Assembly (NCBI GenBank): GCA_965218775.1
Contig: CBDCLS010000005.1
Span: 2,108,001 to 2,172,000 of the forward strand
DNA length: 64,000 nt
From: CAUZIZ01 sp965218775
GTDB lineage: Bacteria; Acidobacteriota; UBA6911; RPQK01; JAJDTT01
Direction: 5' to 3'
In this document: piece by piece, positions 25,228 to 34,540 of the stretch
Numbering within the stretch: the first letter of the stretch is position 1
How the letters are laid out: each line of letters opens with the position of its first letter
Made by a program: the position numbers and the translations under genes
Notes under the pieces: generated by a model
Seen by the model: only the letters and a program-made list of their open reading frames with translations
What the model was told of the DNA's origin: nothing
Databases searched by the model: none

Positions 25228-25510
25228 CTCTCCCTCTACGCAGAGACTGGTCCTGGGCCTGTGTCTTTCTTTGCTGGTTCTCAACTTCCCCACCTCGGCG
25301 GCCGGAAGCATCCGGGTTGAGACCCAGGACCCGTCGGGTAGTCCGGTTGACGGCTACGCCATCGAGGAGTGCTTGGAGATCTACGGGGACGAGATCCAGC
25401 GGGAGGTAACGTGGCAGAGCGGCTCCAGTGTGCAGGAGCTTGCCGGTCGCACCATTCGTCTCAAGATCTCCGTGAGGGACTCCGACCTCTATTCCCTTCA
25501 ATTTCAGTGA
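25224..25510 (+). pseudogene. Signal peptide plus C-terminal domain of a propeller-protein family, frameshifted
   Basis: ATG 25224 overlaps the previous stop. After a few codons the signal peptide continues in the other frame (LGLCLSLLVLNFPTSAAG), followed directly by IRVETQDPSGSPVDGY and IRLKISVRDSDLYSLQFQ. This end is homologous by eye to the C-terminal domains of the proteins at 42446-44044 and 56924-58489. The main propeller domain is absent, so both an indel near 25240 and an internal deletion are inferred. Confidence 0.55.
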
Positions 25511-25562
25511 ACAGTGGTGGAGGTGCTGCCGAGTTGAGCGGCTATCGTTCCGAGAATGGGTA

Positions 25563-26651
25563 CTAACTGGCCGGCAGGTGCTGCTCATAGAACCGCTGCC
25601 AGTTGCGGTACATCACCTTGGCCACGTCCTCATCGCTGTAACCGCGCTCGCTCAGGATCGGCCCCAGCCTCTGGTAGTCGGCAACCGTATCGATCTCGTG
25701 CGGCGCCCCGTCCACGCCGCCCTGACCGTCGGTGTCGCCGCCAATCGCAGCATGGTTGGCATTGCCCGCTAGTTGACAGACGTGATCGATGTGGTTGGCC
25801 AAGGTACCCAGGGTTATGGATTTCCGGGGAAAGACGTCCCGGCGTTTGAAATCCCTCGTGCGAGACCAGTCGATCACCTGTTCGGGACACAACATCCAGG
25901 TATCCATGGAGGCACCGATCACACCACCCCTGTCGATCACTGCCTGTAGCTGGTCGTCACTGAATTGCCGCTACCCCGGCGCCAGCGCGCGGCAATTCTG
26001 GTGGCTCGCCAGGATCGGGCCAGAATAGTGTTCCAACGCCTCCCAAAAACTCTGGTCGGAAATGTGGGTCATGTCCAATAGCATGCCACAGGCCTGCATT
26101 TCCCTCAGCAGTGCCGGTGCCTCACCACGCAATCCTCCTTCCGTCCCGGTCCCGTGAGCGTAGGCGCTGGGACCGTAGTGTGTCAAGCTGGCCACGCGGA
26201 CCCCATCCTCCCACCATTCGTGTACCTGTTCGGGATGTAGGATCGGATCCGCCCCCTCCATACCCAACACGAATCCCACCGGCAGTGACCCCCGGTCCTC
26301 CCGTTCTTCCCAACTCGATATCTGTCGTGCCAGCTGTTCGCTGCTCGTCACCACCACACCTTCGCCGCTCGCTTCAAGAATATGGTAGTACGCCACCTGT
26401 CCCTTGGCCGCAGCATGGCAGGCTTCAGCGCCTTCGTATCCCCATGACACGCTCCCCTCGTGTTTGCGCCGCACAGTGAATTTCATGAGCGCCGCCGTTA
26501 TCCCTGCCCGGCGCAATTCGGGCAGCGATGAAAACGGCACGTTGTCTGGGTTCTCGTCCTGGGCACGGAGCTCGGCAATGGGCAGCGTCAGGTCCCTGTT
26601 GAGTTCGATGCCACCGTAGGCCATCGGGTAGTCACCGTCAAAAATCAGCAT
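25563..26651 (-). pseudogene. Membrane (renal-type) dipeptidase with an in-frame TAG
   Basis: The frame from ATG 26651 to 25563 encodes a full-length peptidase-M19-like protein of about 362 residues. It includes MLIFDGDYPMAYGG, VGFVLGMEGADPI, VRVASLTHYGPSAYAHG, MLLDMTHISDQSFWEAL, ILASHQNCRALAPG and HIDHVCQLAGNANHAAIGGD. A single TAG at 25971-25973 interrupts APG*RQFSDDQ, where relatives have an acidic residue. Both sides are in the same frame. M19 enzymes are zinc dipeptidases; here the nonsense codon removes the last third. A GAG-to-TAG mutation or a sequencing error would explain it. Confidence 0.7.
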
Positions 26652-27065
26652 GTTTTACCTCTGTGGATGAGTGCGATCCTGAGAAGGAGCGTACAGTACC
26701 TTTGCCGCTTAACATAGCTCAAACTCTGGGCCGACTCAATTCCATCACAACCCCGCTCTGGGGCAACAGTCGACAAGAACCCCGCGAGGTTCGACCCTGC
26801 CAGTCCGGCGCCGACTACCACCGCATCGTGGCTAGCCTCGGTCCGGGGTCCGGTCTCTTCCTGTCAGAGAGAAACGGTCATGCGAGACTCCCGCCAACGC
26901 TCTTCAGAATCCAAGGTAGAGATTCGGCAACTGCCCCGCGCCGTCTCGCGCCCTGCCCCGTCAACCGGAGACGACGATTCCCGTCCCGCCAATGTGCAAG
27001 ACCTGGCCTATCCTGAGGCATCGAAGGGATCAGGGACTCTGGTCGTGCCGGGTTGACCGATCTCG
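26652..27065. other. Intergenic region with one flavoprotein relic
   Basis: Apart from the FAD-binding remnant at 26750-26839, no coding signal is recognised between the dipeptidase and the FGE-sialidase gene. Confidence 0.4.
26750..26839 (-). pseudogene. FAD/NAD-binding N-terminal remnant
   Basis: The minus strand reads ASHDAVVVGAGLAGSNLAGF, a clear GxGxxGSxxA dinucleotide-binding fingerprint preceded by a hydrophobic beta strand. It covers about 30 codons, has no start codon and is not continued. It is the remnant of a flavin-dependent oxidoreductase or halogenase-like gene. Confidence 0.45.
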
Positions 27066-29273
27066 CTATCCCTCGCGCTCGTGCTCGGCTCCACTCTCGT
27101 CGACCGGAGACCCCGCGCCATCACGATTATTCGTAGGCCCGGGTGACGGTGCAGGGGTCTTCAGCCACGCCAGGTTGAAGGCGTAGTGCTGACGGTCGCT
27201 GAGTAGGTGAATGATGCCGTTGGAGGCCTGGCACGCGGCCAGATAGCCTCCTTCCTCAGCGTTGGCAATGCTCAAAGTGGCTAACCTCCCGTCCCAAAGA
27301 GATTCTATTTGACGGCCCGGACCGTCGTCGGTGATGAGCCGGCGCACCGGCCAAGTTTCCCCTTCGTCGAACGAGAGCGCGGCGAACAGCCCGGATACGG
27401 GACGCTCATCGCCGGATGCGTCGGTGACCAGCATCTCCTTTGCGAACGAGGCGAAGAAAAGCGGACCCTCCCTTAGCCGCTTAAGCACCAGTCGTTGACC
27501 GCCTCCGATCCCCGGAAAGGGAGCGTCGCTGAACGTCCAGGTCTCGCCCATGTCGTCGGATAGGCTCTGGGGCATCGGCCCTCCGTCCGACCGCCCGAAA
27601 GCCAGCAGCCGGCCGTCCCGCAGTTGGACAATGCCCGCGTGTATGCCGTCCGCAGTGCCGGTGTCCTCCCAGCTGCGGCCACCGTCGCGGCTGATGTACA
27701 GGGCGGTGCCGTACCTGGGTGCCTCAGCGTTCGGCCATGGCGGCCCACAGCGGCCATCATAGTCGCAGGGTAGGACGATGTACCCTTCCCGCGTTTCGAA
27801 CACGGACTCTGAGACCTCGTGGCGTCCGCCGTGCTCCGGGCCGATCAGCCGCGCCTTGGACCAGGTGGCGCCGCTATCTCGGGACGTGCGCATGGTGACA
27901 GCGCACGACGCCCACGTCGTCGAGGCAGCGAGCCCCGAGAACTGATAGATCGTGTCTCTCTCGTCGAACCACAGAGCGTGGCCGCCAAGGTTCCGGTCTG
28001 GCGGGTCCCAGAAGGGTGATGCGGGTTCCCATTCCTCCTGACCGCGGCGCAGGCGGCTGGCCAGGAGGCACATTTCTCGACCGAGCTCATTTACGCATGT
28101 ATACCAGGTCGCCAGCAGGTCCCCGTTCGGGCATGCGACAATCGCCGGCTCATGGTTTTCGTGGTTGTATGCCGGGCCGTAGGAGCCCGGCTGCACCCCC
28201 CGAGGCTGTACGGACATGTACTGGCGGGGTCCCTTGAAGTAGGGCACAGAGGGGTCGGGTCCATCCGCCAGGTCTTCTGGGACCTCTTGGCTGACGTCGC
28301 GTTGGTTTAGCGGGGGCTGGCTGGCTGGTAGCGGCCTGGTCTTGGGCAACTCGCCCGCCATGACGCGGAAGCCGATCAGCCAGTGGCTGTCCTCCGGGAT
28401 GACGGCCATTCGGTTGGCCGAGCGCAAGTAGTAGACCCTCGTGGAGTGGCTGCCGCCCCTTGCGACGCGGAAGTCGCCGTCGGCGCGCCCTACGGGGTCA
28501 ACCTGCTCTGCCGCCTCATAGGGCCCGTACCAGTCGTGGCACCACTCCTCCACGTTCCCGTGCATGTCGTACAGTCCCCAGGGATTCGGAGGAGTCTCAC
28601 CGACCCTCAGGGGGACGATGTCCTGCTCGACATCATAGTTGCCTGAGCGGGGCGTCCCTGGGAACCAGCTCAGCCTGGCGTTCTTGTGGAACTCCTTGGG
28701 CAGGGTGTCTCCCGTGTGAAAGTAGGTGGTCGTGTCTGCACGGCAGGCATACTCCCACTCGGCTTCAGTCGGCAAGCGATAGGGAAGTCCTTCCTTTTCG
28801 GTAAGCCACCGACAGAATTCCATAGCCTCCTGCCACCGAACGAACACGACCGCTTCGTCATCTTCCTTCGAGAAGCCGAACTTGCCTCGCAGCTCGGCGT
28901 GGCTCGGATCGAACTGTTCATATTGAGCGTTAGTGACCTCCGTAGCCGCCATATAGAAACGATTCGTGATCCGGACCTTGTGTAACGGCCTCTCGTCAAA
29001 ATCGCCCTCCAGGCGAGGAGGCCCCTTCATGTTCGATTTTCTCAAAGGGTCCAACTCCGGTGGCAACGGCGTCCTACCGGCGCCCATACGGAACGCACCC
29101 GGCTCGATGCCGACCAGACGCATACCGATTGAGTTGGTGAACTCCTGACCTTCCGGCATTTGCCACTCCCCCCGGCAGCCGGCCGAAGAGCCCAACCCTG
29201 CCAGAACGAGGCCGGCTCCGGCAGTGCCGGAACGTGAGAGAAAATTACGTCGATCGATGGATTGTTGCTTCAT
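27066..29273 (-). CDS. FGE-sulfatase-like domain fused to a sialidase propeller, Tat-exported
   Basis: The N-terminus has a Tat motif (DRRNFLSRSGTAGAGLVLAG). Residues ~40-330 are an FGE/SUMF1-like domain: FTNSIGMRLVGIEPGAFRMG, FYMAATEVTNAQYEQF, GLPYRLPTEAEWEYACRADT, NPWGLYDMHGNVEEWCHDWY, FRVARGGSHSTR and LIGFRVMAG. The paired catalytic cysteines of true formylglycine-generating enzymes are not seen in the C-terminal part. Residues ~370-735 are a sialidase-like propeller (SRDSGATWSKARLIG, SRDGGRSWEDTGTAD, SDDMGETWTF). The fusion is uncommon; the FGE-like part may act in carbohydrate or calcium binding. ATG 29273 directly precedes the Tat signal. Confidence 0.85.
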   Translation of the reverse strand: MKQQSIDRRNFLSRSGTAGAGLVLAGLGSSAGCRGEWQMPEGQEFTNSIGMRLVGIEPGAFRMGAGRTPLPPELDPLRKSNMKGPPRLEGDFDERPLHKVRITNRFYMAATEVTNAQYEQFDPSHAELRGKFGFSKEDDEAVVFVRWQEAMEFCRWLTEKEGLPYRLPTEAEWEYACRADTTTYFHTGDTLPKEFHKNARLSWFPGTPRSGNYDVEQDIVPLRVGETPPNPWGLYDMHGNVEEWCHDWYGPYEAAEQVDPVGRADGDFRVARGGSHSTRVYYLRSANRMAVIPEDSHWLIGFRVMAGELPKTRPLPASQPPLNQRDVSQEVPEDLADGPDPSVPYFKGPRQYMSVQPRGVQPGSYGPAYNHENHEPAIVACPNGDLLATWYTCVNELGREMCLLASRLRRGQEEWEPASPFWDPPDRNLGGHALWFDERDTIYQFSGLAASTTWASCAVTMRTSRDSGATWSKARLIGPEHGGRHEVSESVFETREGYIVLPCDYDGRCGPPWPNAEAPRYGTALYISRDGGRSWEDTGTADGIHAGIVQLRDGRLLAFGRSDGGPMPQSLSDDMGETWTFSDAPFPGIGGGQRLVLKRLREGPLFFASFAKEMLVTDASGDERPVSGLFAALSFDEGETWPVRRLITDDGPGRQIESLWDGRLATLSIANAEEGGYLAACQASNGIIHLLSDRQHYAFNLAWLKTPAPSPGPTNNRDGAGSPVDESGAEHEREG

Positions 29274-29654
29274 GCTTCTTGGCCTCCCTTGATGAGTCTG
29301 TTTGATTCGAGAACCCCCCATTCCGATAGCTAATGGATTGAGCGCCGACGACTCCGATTGTTTGGGCCTGGCCCAAACCGAAGTGCGGGCGAAGGTCATG
29401 AGTGGCTTGATAGCTGGAACCGCCCTTCACTTCGCGCATCTTCCTTCCGCTTTCGGTTTCCAGTGTCACCCGCGCACCAAGCGGAAAGATCGATGGTCCT
29501 CGCCAGACGTGGAGTCAGGCAGAATGGTTGGCTTGATTGCCAATCTTCGGCTATCTTCAATTAAGAGATGATCAGGAGCATCCAAGCCATCAATCATGAG
29601 AACATTGTGGCCGTCGGCGGACAGCCGTCGATCATCATCAGATAGGAGTGAGCT
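29274..29654. other. Intergenic region between divergent genes
   Basis: This 380-base gap separates the FGE-sialidase gene (minus) from the PhyH gene (plus). No conserved coding pattern is recognised, and the short ORFs overlap each other on both strands. It should contain both promoters. Confidence 0.4.
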
Positions 29655-30508
29655 ATGTTGACGCAGGCGCAGATTGATTTCTACCACACCCATGGCTATC
29701 TCGGTGTCGAGAATGTCCTTTCAGCCCAAGAGGTCGCAGAACTGCAGCGTGTCACCGATGAATTTGTCGAAAAATCCCGACAAGTCACCGAGCATACGGA
29801 TGTGTTCGACCTGGTGCCAGGCCATACGCCTGAGGCCCCCCGCTTGCGCCGCATCAAGGATCCAGTGGTCCAGCACTCCGTGTACGACCACGTGTGTCGG
29901 CATGAGGGAATTGTCGATATTGTGGCACAACTGGTGGGACCAAATGTTCGGTTCAGTAGTAGCAAACTGAACCTGAAATCGGCTGCGTTCGGCAGTGCGG
30001 TCGAATGGCATCAGGACTGGGCTTTCCAGCCACACACCAACGAAGATTATTTGACCGTCGAGGTGACCATCGACGAATCCAGAATGGGGCATTGATGGTG
30101 ATACCCGGCTCTCATCGAGGACGCATATATAACCACCATCAAGACGGTCGCTTCATCGGGGCCGTTACCGAGCCTGATTTTGGGCAGAGCAACGCAGTCC
30201 CAATCGAGCTCAAAGCCGGTGGCATTTCGATTCATCACGTCCGGGCGCTGCATGCTTCGGCACCCAACACCCAGGGTCGTCCTCGCCGCCTACTCCTGAT
30301 TGATTATTGCGCCGCCGATGCCTGGCCGCTCATGTGGACACCTGATTGGACCGACTTCACTGCTGCTGTTGTTCGTGGCGAATGGACCAGAGAGCCGTGG
30401 ATGGTCGCCGTTCCGGTGCGCATTCCCTTGCCCGGCGATAGTGGGGGCGTCATCTACGAACTCCAACGCGAGCTGGATAATCCGATCCTTGGCAAGAAGG
30501 CCCGGTGA
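29655..30508 (+). pseudogene. PhyH-family Fe(II)/2-oxoglutarate dioxygenase, frameshifted
   Basis: The first frame gives MLTQAQIDFYHTHGYLGVEN, FSSSKLNLKSAA and the iron-binding VEWHQDWAFQPH (HxD). It ends prematurely at 30095. From about 30080 the adjacent frame supplies NGALMVIPGSHRGRIYNH, GISIHHVRALHASAPN (distal His) and RPRRLLLIDY, ending at 30508. One indel near 30078-30085 separates them. Corrected, the protein is about 284 residues, normal for PhyH-like oxygenases that hydroxylate small lipids or amines. ATG 29655 follows GGAGTGAGC. Confidence 0.75.
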
Positions 30509-30572
30509 TCTCCAGAGTCCCAGGCACTTCTCATTGCGCTTTCATGTTCGCTGGGAGGATGAACAGCACTAG

Positions 30573-30731
30573 TACTCTGTCAACCTGGAGATTGTGGGTT
30601 ATGGACGAGTCATGGTGGTCGAGGTCAAGGCGCGCGGCCGCAGGCATAGCTTGGTCTACGTCGAGGACGCGCAACGCAGAGATCGGCCGTCAGGGCCGTT
30701 CAGAACCTACAATTTCTAGGTTGACAGGGTA
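30573..30731. mobile_element. MITE-like element with CTAG duplication, abutting hyuA
   Basis: Ends TACTCTGTCAACCTGGAGAT and, on the other strand, TACCCTGTCAACCTAGAAAT are imperfect inverted repeats of about 28 bp. CTAG flanks both sides (30569-30572 and 30732-30735). The right CTAG touches the ATG of hyuA. The interior shares CAACGCAGAGATCGGCC and a GAGGTCAAGGCG-like block with the element at 3964-4232. It carries no transposase. Confidence 0.75.
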
Positions 30732-30735
30732 CTAG

Positions 30736-32793
30736 ATGAGCTACCGACTTGGAGTCGATGTTGGCGGGACCTTCACCGATCTCGCGATCTATGACATCGA
30801 TTCCGAAAGGCTCGAATTTGCAAAGATTCCATCGACTCCCGCCAACCAATCGATCGCTGTTGCGGCCGGCACCCGGCAGCTTATCGACAGACTATCGATA
30901 ACGCCCGAGTCCATCAGGTTCTTCATCCACGGCACTACTGTCGCGACCAACACCCTTCTCGAGCGCAAAGGCGCTAAGACTGCCCTCATTGTCACCAAAG
31001 GGTTTCGTGACATCCTCCAGATCGGCCGTCAGGATCGGCCCGATCTCTACGACTGGCGCATCCGTCGTACCGACGCCCTGGTCCCGCGGCGGCTCCGGTT
31101 CGAGGTCCAGGAGCGAGTACTCTACACCGGCGAGGTCTTCGAACGGCTGCATGAGGAGGACATCGAGGACATCGTAGAGAAGCTGAGGGAGGCCGAGGTC
31201 GAGGCCGTCGCGGTCTGTCTTCTTCACTCCTACGCCAACCCGGTCCATGAACATGCCGTGGGTGAGGCGCTGAGAAAGGCCCTGCCGGACAAGACGGTAT
31301 CGCTTTCGTACGAGGTGGTCCCCGAGTTCAAAGAGTACGAGCGCATGAGCACGACGACGATCAACTCGTTCGTGGCACCCGTCATGGTCCGATACCTGAG
31401 CAACCTGCAGAAGGGCATCGCCGACCTCGGCATCGACTCCGACGTGCACATTATGCAGTCCAATGGCGGCACGGTGACGGCCAACACCGCCGTCAAGAAG
31501 CCGGTGCAGACGATTCTATCGGGCCCCGCGGCCGGCGTAATCGGAAGCGTCGGCCTCGCCAGCGAGGCGGGCGAGCAAAACACCATCTCGGTCGACATGG
31601 GAGGCACCAGCTTCGACATCTGCCTCTCCTACCAGGGGGAGGTCCGCCGAACCCGGGACACCGAAATCGAGCGGCTGCCGATCAAGGTCCCGATGGTGGA
31701 CATCCACACCCTGGGCGCCGGGGGCGGCAGCATCGCCTGGATCGACCCCGGAGGAGCAATGCGAGTCGGGCCGCAGTCAGCCGGAGCCGACCCAGGGCCA
31801 GCCTGTTACGGACGTGGCGGAACCCAGGCGACGGTCACCGACGCCAACCTCGTCCTCGGACGGCTAGGCCCCGACACCTTCCTCGGCGGTGAGATGTCCC
31901 TCGACCTCGATAAGGCCAGGGAGGCCATCACCAACGGACTGGTGGACCCGCTGGAACTCGCTCTCGAAGAGGCCGCTGAAGGCATCATCCGAGTCGTCAA
32001 CGCGAACATGATCAAGGGTATTCGGGTGGTCTCGGTTGCCAAGGGGTATGACCCTCGAGAGTTCACCCTGGTCAGCTTCGGAGGGGCAGGGCCAGTACAT
32101 GCCTCGGAGCTGGCCGCCGATCTAGACATGCCTCGCGTCCTCGTACCCGTCGCCCCCGGTGTGACCTCGGCGCTGGGTCTGCTCATGGCCGACCTTCGAC
32201 ACGACCTGGTCCGCACAGTCCTGCAGAGCTCCGGGAACGTCAACGCCCGGCGACTCAGCGATCTCTACAGGACGATGGACTGCGAAGCCATCGACCAGAT
32301 GGCGAAAGAGGGCATCCCCGAAGACGAAGTAACACTCGTCAGGCTGGCAGACGTCAGATACCTGGGGCAGGGATTCGAAATCGAAGTGCCCGTAAGGTCT
32401 GGAAGCCTCAGCGATGAGGACCTCAATAAGGTCTATGACCTCTTCCACGACGCCCACAAGCGTCGCTACGGCTACCACCAGAAGGGCGCACCGTTGGAGA
32501 TCGTCAACATCCGACTCACGGCTCTGGCGACGTTGCCGCGGCCCAAACTGGAAGCCACTCCGCTCAACGGCCGCACCGACCCCGTCGAGGCCTCGACGGG
32601 CGCCAGAGACGCCTACTTCTCCGGGGAGTGGGTCTCGATGACCCTCTACGACCGCTCCAAGCTCCAGGCCGGAGACTTTGTCAACGGGCCGGCTGTCGTC
32701 GAGCAGCTCGACTCCACGACCGTCATCTGGCCGGCACAGACCGCCAGGGTAGACGAGTTTGGAAACCTGATTCTGGAGCGATCGAAGCCATGA
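30736..32793 (+). CDS. hyuA: Hydantoinase/oxoprolinase subunit A (N-methylhydantoinase A family)
   Basis: The 685-residue protein shows the HyuA fold: YRLGVDVGGTFTDLAIYD (phosphate-binding ASKHA motif), RFFIHGTTVATNTLLERKGA, VVPEFKEYERMSTTTINSFV, ILSGPAAGVIGSVG, ISVDMGGTSFDICL and FGGAGPVHASELA. With subunit B it catalyses ATP-dependent opening of hydantoin- or 5-oxoproline-like rings, or related carboxylations (acetone/acetophenone carboxylases). Its stop overlaps the ATG of subunit B. The ribosome site must lie within the right end of the adjoining MITE, which has only GACAGGG there. Confidence 0.9.
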   Translation: MSYRLGVDVGGTFTDLAIYDIDSERLEFAKIPSTPANQSIAVAAGTRQLIDRLSITPESIRFFIHGTTVATNTLLERKGAKTALIVTKGFRDILQIGRQDRPDLYDWRIRRTDALVPRRLRFEVQERVLYTGEVFERLHEEDIEDIVEKLREAEVEAVAVCLLHSYANPVHEHAVGEALRKALPDKTVSLSYEVVPEFKEYERMSTTTINSFVAPVMVRYLSNLQKGIADLGIDSDVHIMQSNGGTVTANTAVKKPVQTILSGPAAGVIGSVGLASEAGEQNTISVDMGGTSFDICLSYQGEVRRTRDTEIERLPIKVPMVDIHTLGAGGGSIAWIDPGGAMRVGPQSAGADPGPACYGRGGTQATVTDANLVLGRLGPDTFLGGEMSLDLDKAREAITNGLVDPLELALEEAAEGIIRVVNANMIKGIRVVSVAKGYDPREFTLVSFGGAGPVHASELAADLDMPRVLVPVAPGVTSALGLLMADLRHDLVRTVLQSSGNVNARRLSDLYRTMDCEAIDQMAKEGIPEDEVTLVRLADVRYLGQGFEIEVPVRSGSLSDEDLNKVYDLFHDAHKRRYGYHQKGAPLEIVNIRLTALATLPRPKLEATPLNGRTDPVEASTGARDAYFSGEWVSMTLYDRSKLQAGDFVNGPAVVEQLDSTTVIWPAQTARVDEFGNLILERSKP

Positions 32794-34535
32794 CGACCAG
32801 TCGCATCGATCCAATCACCCTCGAGGTCATGCGCAACGCCTTCTACTCCATCGCCGACGAGATGATCGCCGCGCTGGTCCGGGCAAGCTACTCGACGAAC
32901 ATCAAGGACCGGCGTGACACCTCCGGCGCCATCTACACGGCCGGCGGCGATGTTGTGGTCGTCGCTCAGAGCGAAATCGGCACACCGCTCCACCTGGGTA
33001 CGATGCATTCGGCCGTCCAGTCGGCGATGACGGCTTACGACTTCAGCACTCTACAGCACGGCGATGCCGTGGCTTTAAATATGCCCTATCCGGCCGGACC
33101 TGGCCACCTGAACGACCTGTGCCTGATCTCCCCCATCTTTCACGAAGGCGAGATGATCGCGATCACGGCTAACCAGGCCCATCACGTCGACATGGGCGGC
33201 TACGCCCCAGGCTCGATGCCATTCGGCGTCACCGAGATCTTTCAGGAGGGGCTTCAGATCCCTCCGGTGCGTCTCTTCGTCAACAACGAGCTCGACCCGG
33301 GACTCTGGAACCTGATCCGGCAAAACGTCAGACCCCCGATCGAGGTCAAGGGCGACCTGCTGGCCCAGTTCGCGGCCAATACCGTTGGCCAGCGTCGTCT
33401 GGGTGAGCTGGCGGACAAGTACGGCGTCGCCACTGTCATGGAATACCTCGAGGAGATGCTCGACTACTCGGAGCGGCGTATGCGTGCCGCCCTCAAGATG
33501 ATCCCAGAGGGCACCTACCACGGCGAGGACGTTATAGAGGGCGATGGCATCACCGACAAGCACTACACGATCAGAGTCAAAATCGAGGCCAAGGGAGACG
33601 AGTTCGTCGCCGACTTCACCGACACCGACGACGGTTCCCTTGGTCCTTTGAACTGCCGCTGGCCGTCCGTTGCCGCCTGCGTCTACTACGTGCTGAAAGC
33701 AATGCTCGACCCTGAGCTTCCTCCGAACGCAGGGGCCTATCGGCCTATCGACATCAAGGTCCGAGACGGCAGCCTGCTGTCGGCCCAGTACCCCACAGCA
33801 GTGTGCAACGCCAACATCATCACGACACAGCGCATCGTCGATGTGCTGCTGGCGGCCCTGGCCGAGGCTCTGCCCGACAAGGTCGCTGCGGCATCGTCCG
33901 GCACCATGAACCTTCTTAACATCGGCGGGACGGACCCCCGTTCGGGCATCCTGTACAACTACATCGAGACCTACGCCGGTGGGCAGGGGGCCATGCACGA
34001 CGCCGATGGCATGGACGCCGTCCAGAACCACATGACCAACACTCGCAACGCCCCGGTCGAGTCCATCGAGGTCGCGTATCCGCTCATGGTCGAGACCTAT
34101 GGTCTCGTCAGCGACTCTGAAGGCCCCGGTGAGTACCGCGGTGGAGTCGGCGTCCGCAGAGCGCTGAAGATCATGGACGTGGATGTGCAACTGACGCTAA
34201 GCTCAGACCGGGGTGGCGTAGCTCCCTGGGGGCTGTTCGGAGGCCACGACGCCGGGACGTCCAGCTGCACCGTTGTGGGTGTGGACGGCAGCGAAAAGCG
34301 TCTACCGACGAAGATCACCACGACAATAGCGGCCGGCAACGTCGTGACGACGGAGACACCAGGCGGCGGTGGCTGGGGCGAGCCCATGCACCGCGACGTC
34401 AACGCGGTCCGGCACGACGTGTCCGAGGGGCTGCTCTCGGTTGAGCGGGCCCGCCACATCTACGGAGTAGCCATCGACCCGAAGACCTTCGAGGTGGACG
34501 AACAGGAGACGGCCAAGCTTCGCGCCAATGCCTAA
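32790..34535 (+). CDS. hyuB: Hydantoinase/oxoprolinase subunit B (N-methylhydantoinase B family)
   Basis: The protein begins MTTSRIDPITLEVMRNAFYS and contains ADEMIAALVRASYSTNIKDR, the conserved DVVVVAQSEIGTPLHLGTMH, PAGPGHLNDLCLISPIF, QAHHVDMGGYAPGSMPFG and TETPGGGGWGEP near the end. These are diagnostic for HyuB. ATG 32790 overlaps the hyuA stop (ATGA), indicating coupled expression. Together with the racemase fragment and oxidase downstream it suggests a catabolic operon for a cyclic amide or N-methylated compound; the actual substrate is unknown. Confidence 0.9.
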   Translation: MTTSRIDPITLEVMRNAFYSIADEMIAALVRASYSTNIKDRRDTSGAIYTAGGDVVVVAQSEIGTPLHLGTMHSAVQSAMTAYDFSTLQHGDAVALNMPYPAGPGHLNDLCLISPIFHEGEMIAITANQAHHVDMGGYAPGSMPFGVTEIFQEGLQIPPVRLFVNNELDPGLWNLIRQNVRPPIEVKGDLLAQFAANTVGQRRLGELADKYGVATVMEYLEEMLDYSERRMRAALKMIPEGTYHGEDVIEGDGITDKHYTIRVKIEAKGDEFVADFTDTDDGSLGPLNCRWPSVAACVYYVLKAMLDPELPPNAGAYRPIDIKVRDGSLLSAQYPTAVCNANIITTQRIVDVLLAALAEALPDKVAAASSGTMNLLNIGGTDPRSGILYNYIETYAGGQGAMHDADGMDAVQNHMTNTRNAPVESIEVAYPLMVETYGLVSDSEGPGEYRGGVGVRRALKIMDVDVQLTLSSDRGGVAPWGLFGGHDAGTSSCTVVGVDGSEKRLPTKITTTIAAGNVVTTETPGGGGWGEPMHRDVNAVRHDVSEGLLSVERARHIYGVAIDPKTFEVDEQETAKLRANA

Positions 34536-34540
34536 GCTGG

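Noticed and set aside
33075..34190. 371-aa minus-strand ORF
   Set aside because: It is antisense to hyuB, whose conserved blocks cover the whole stretch.
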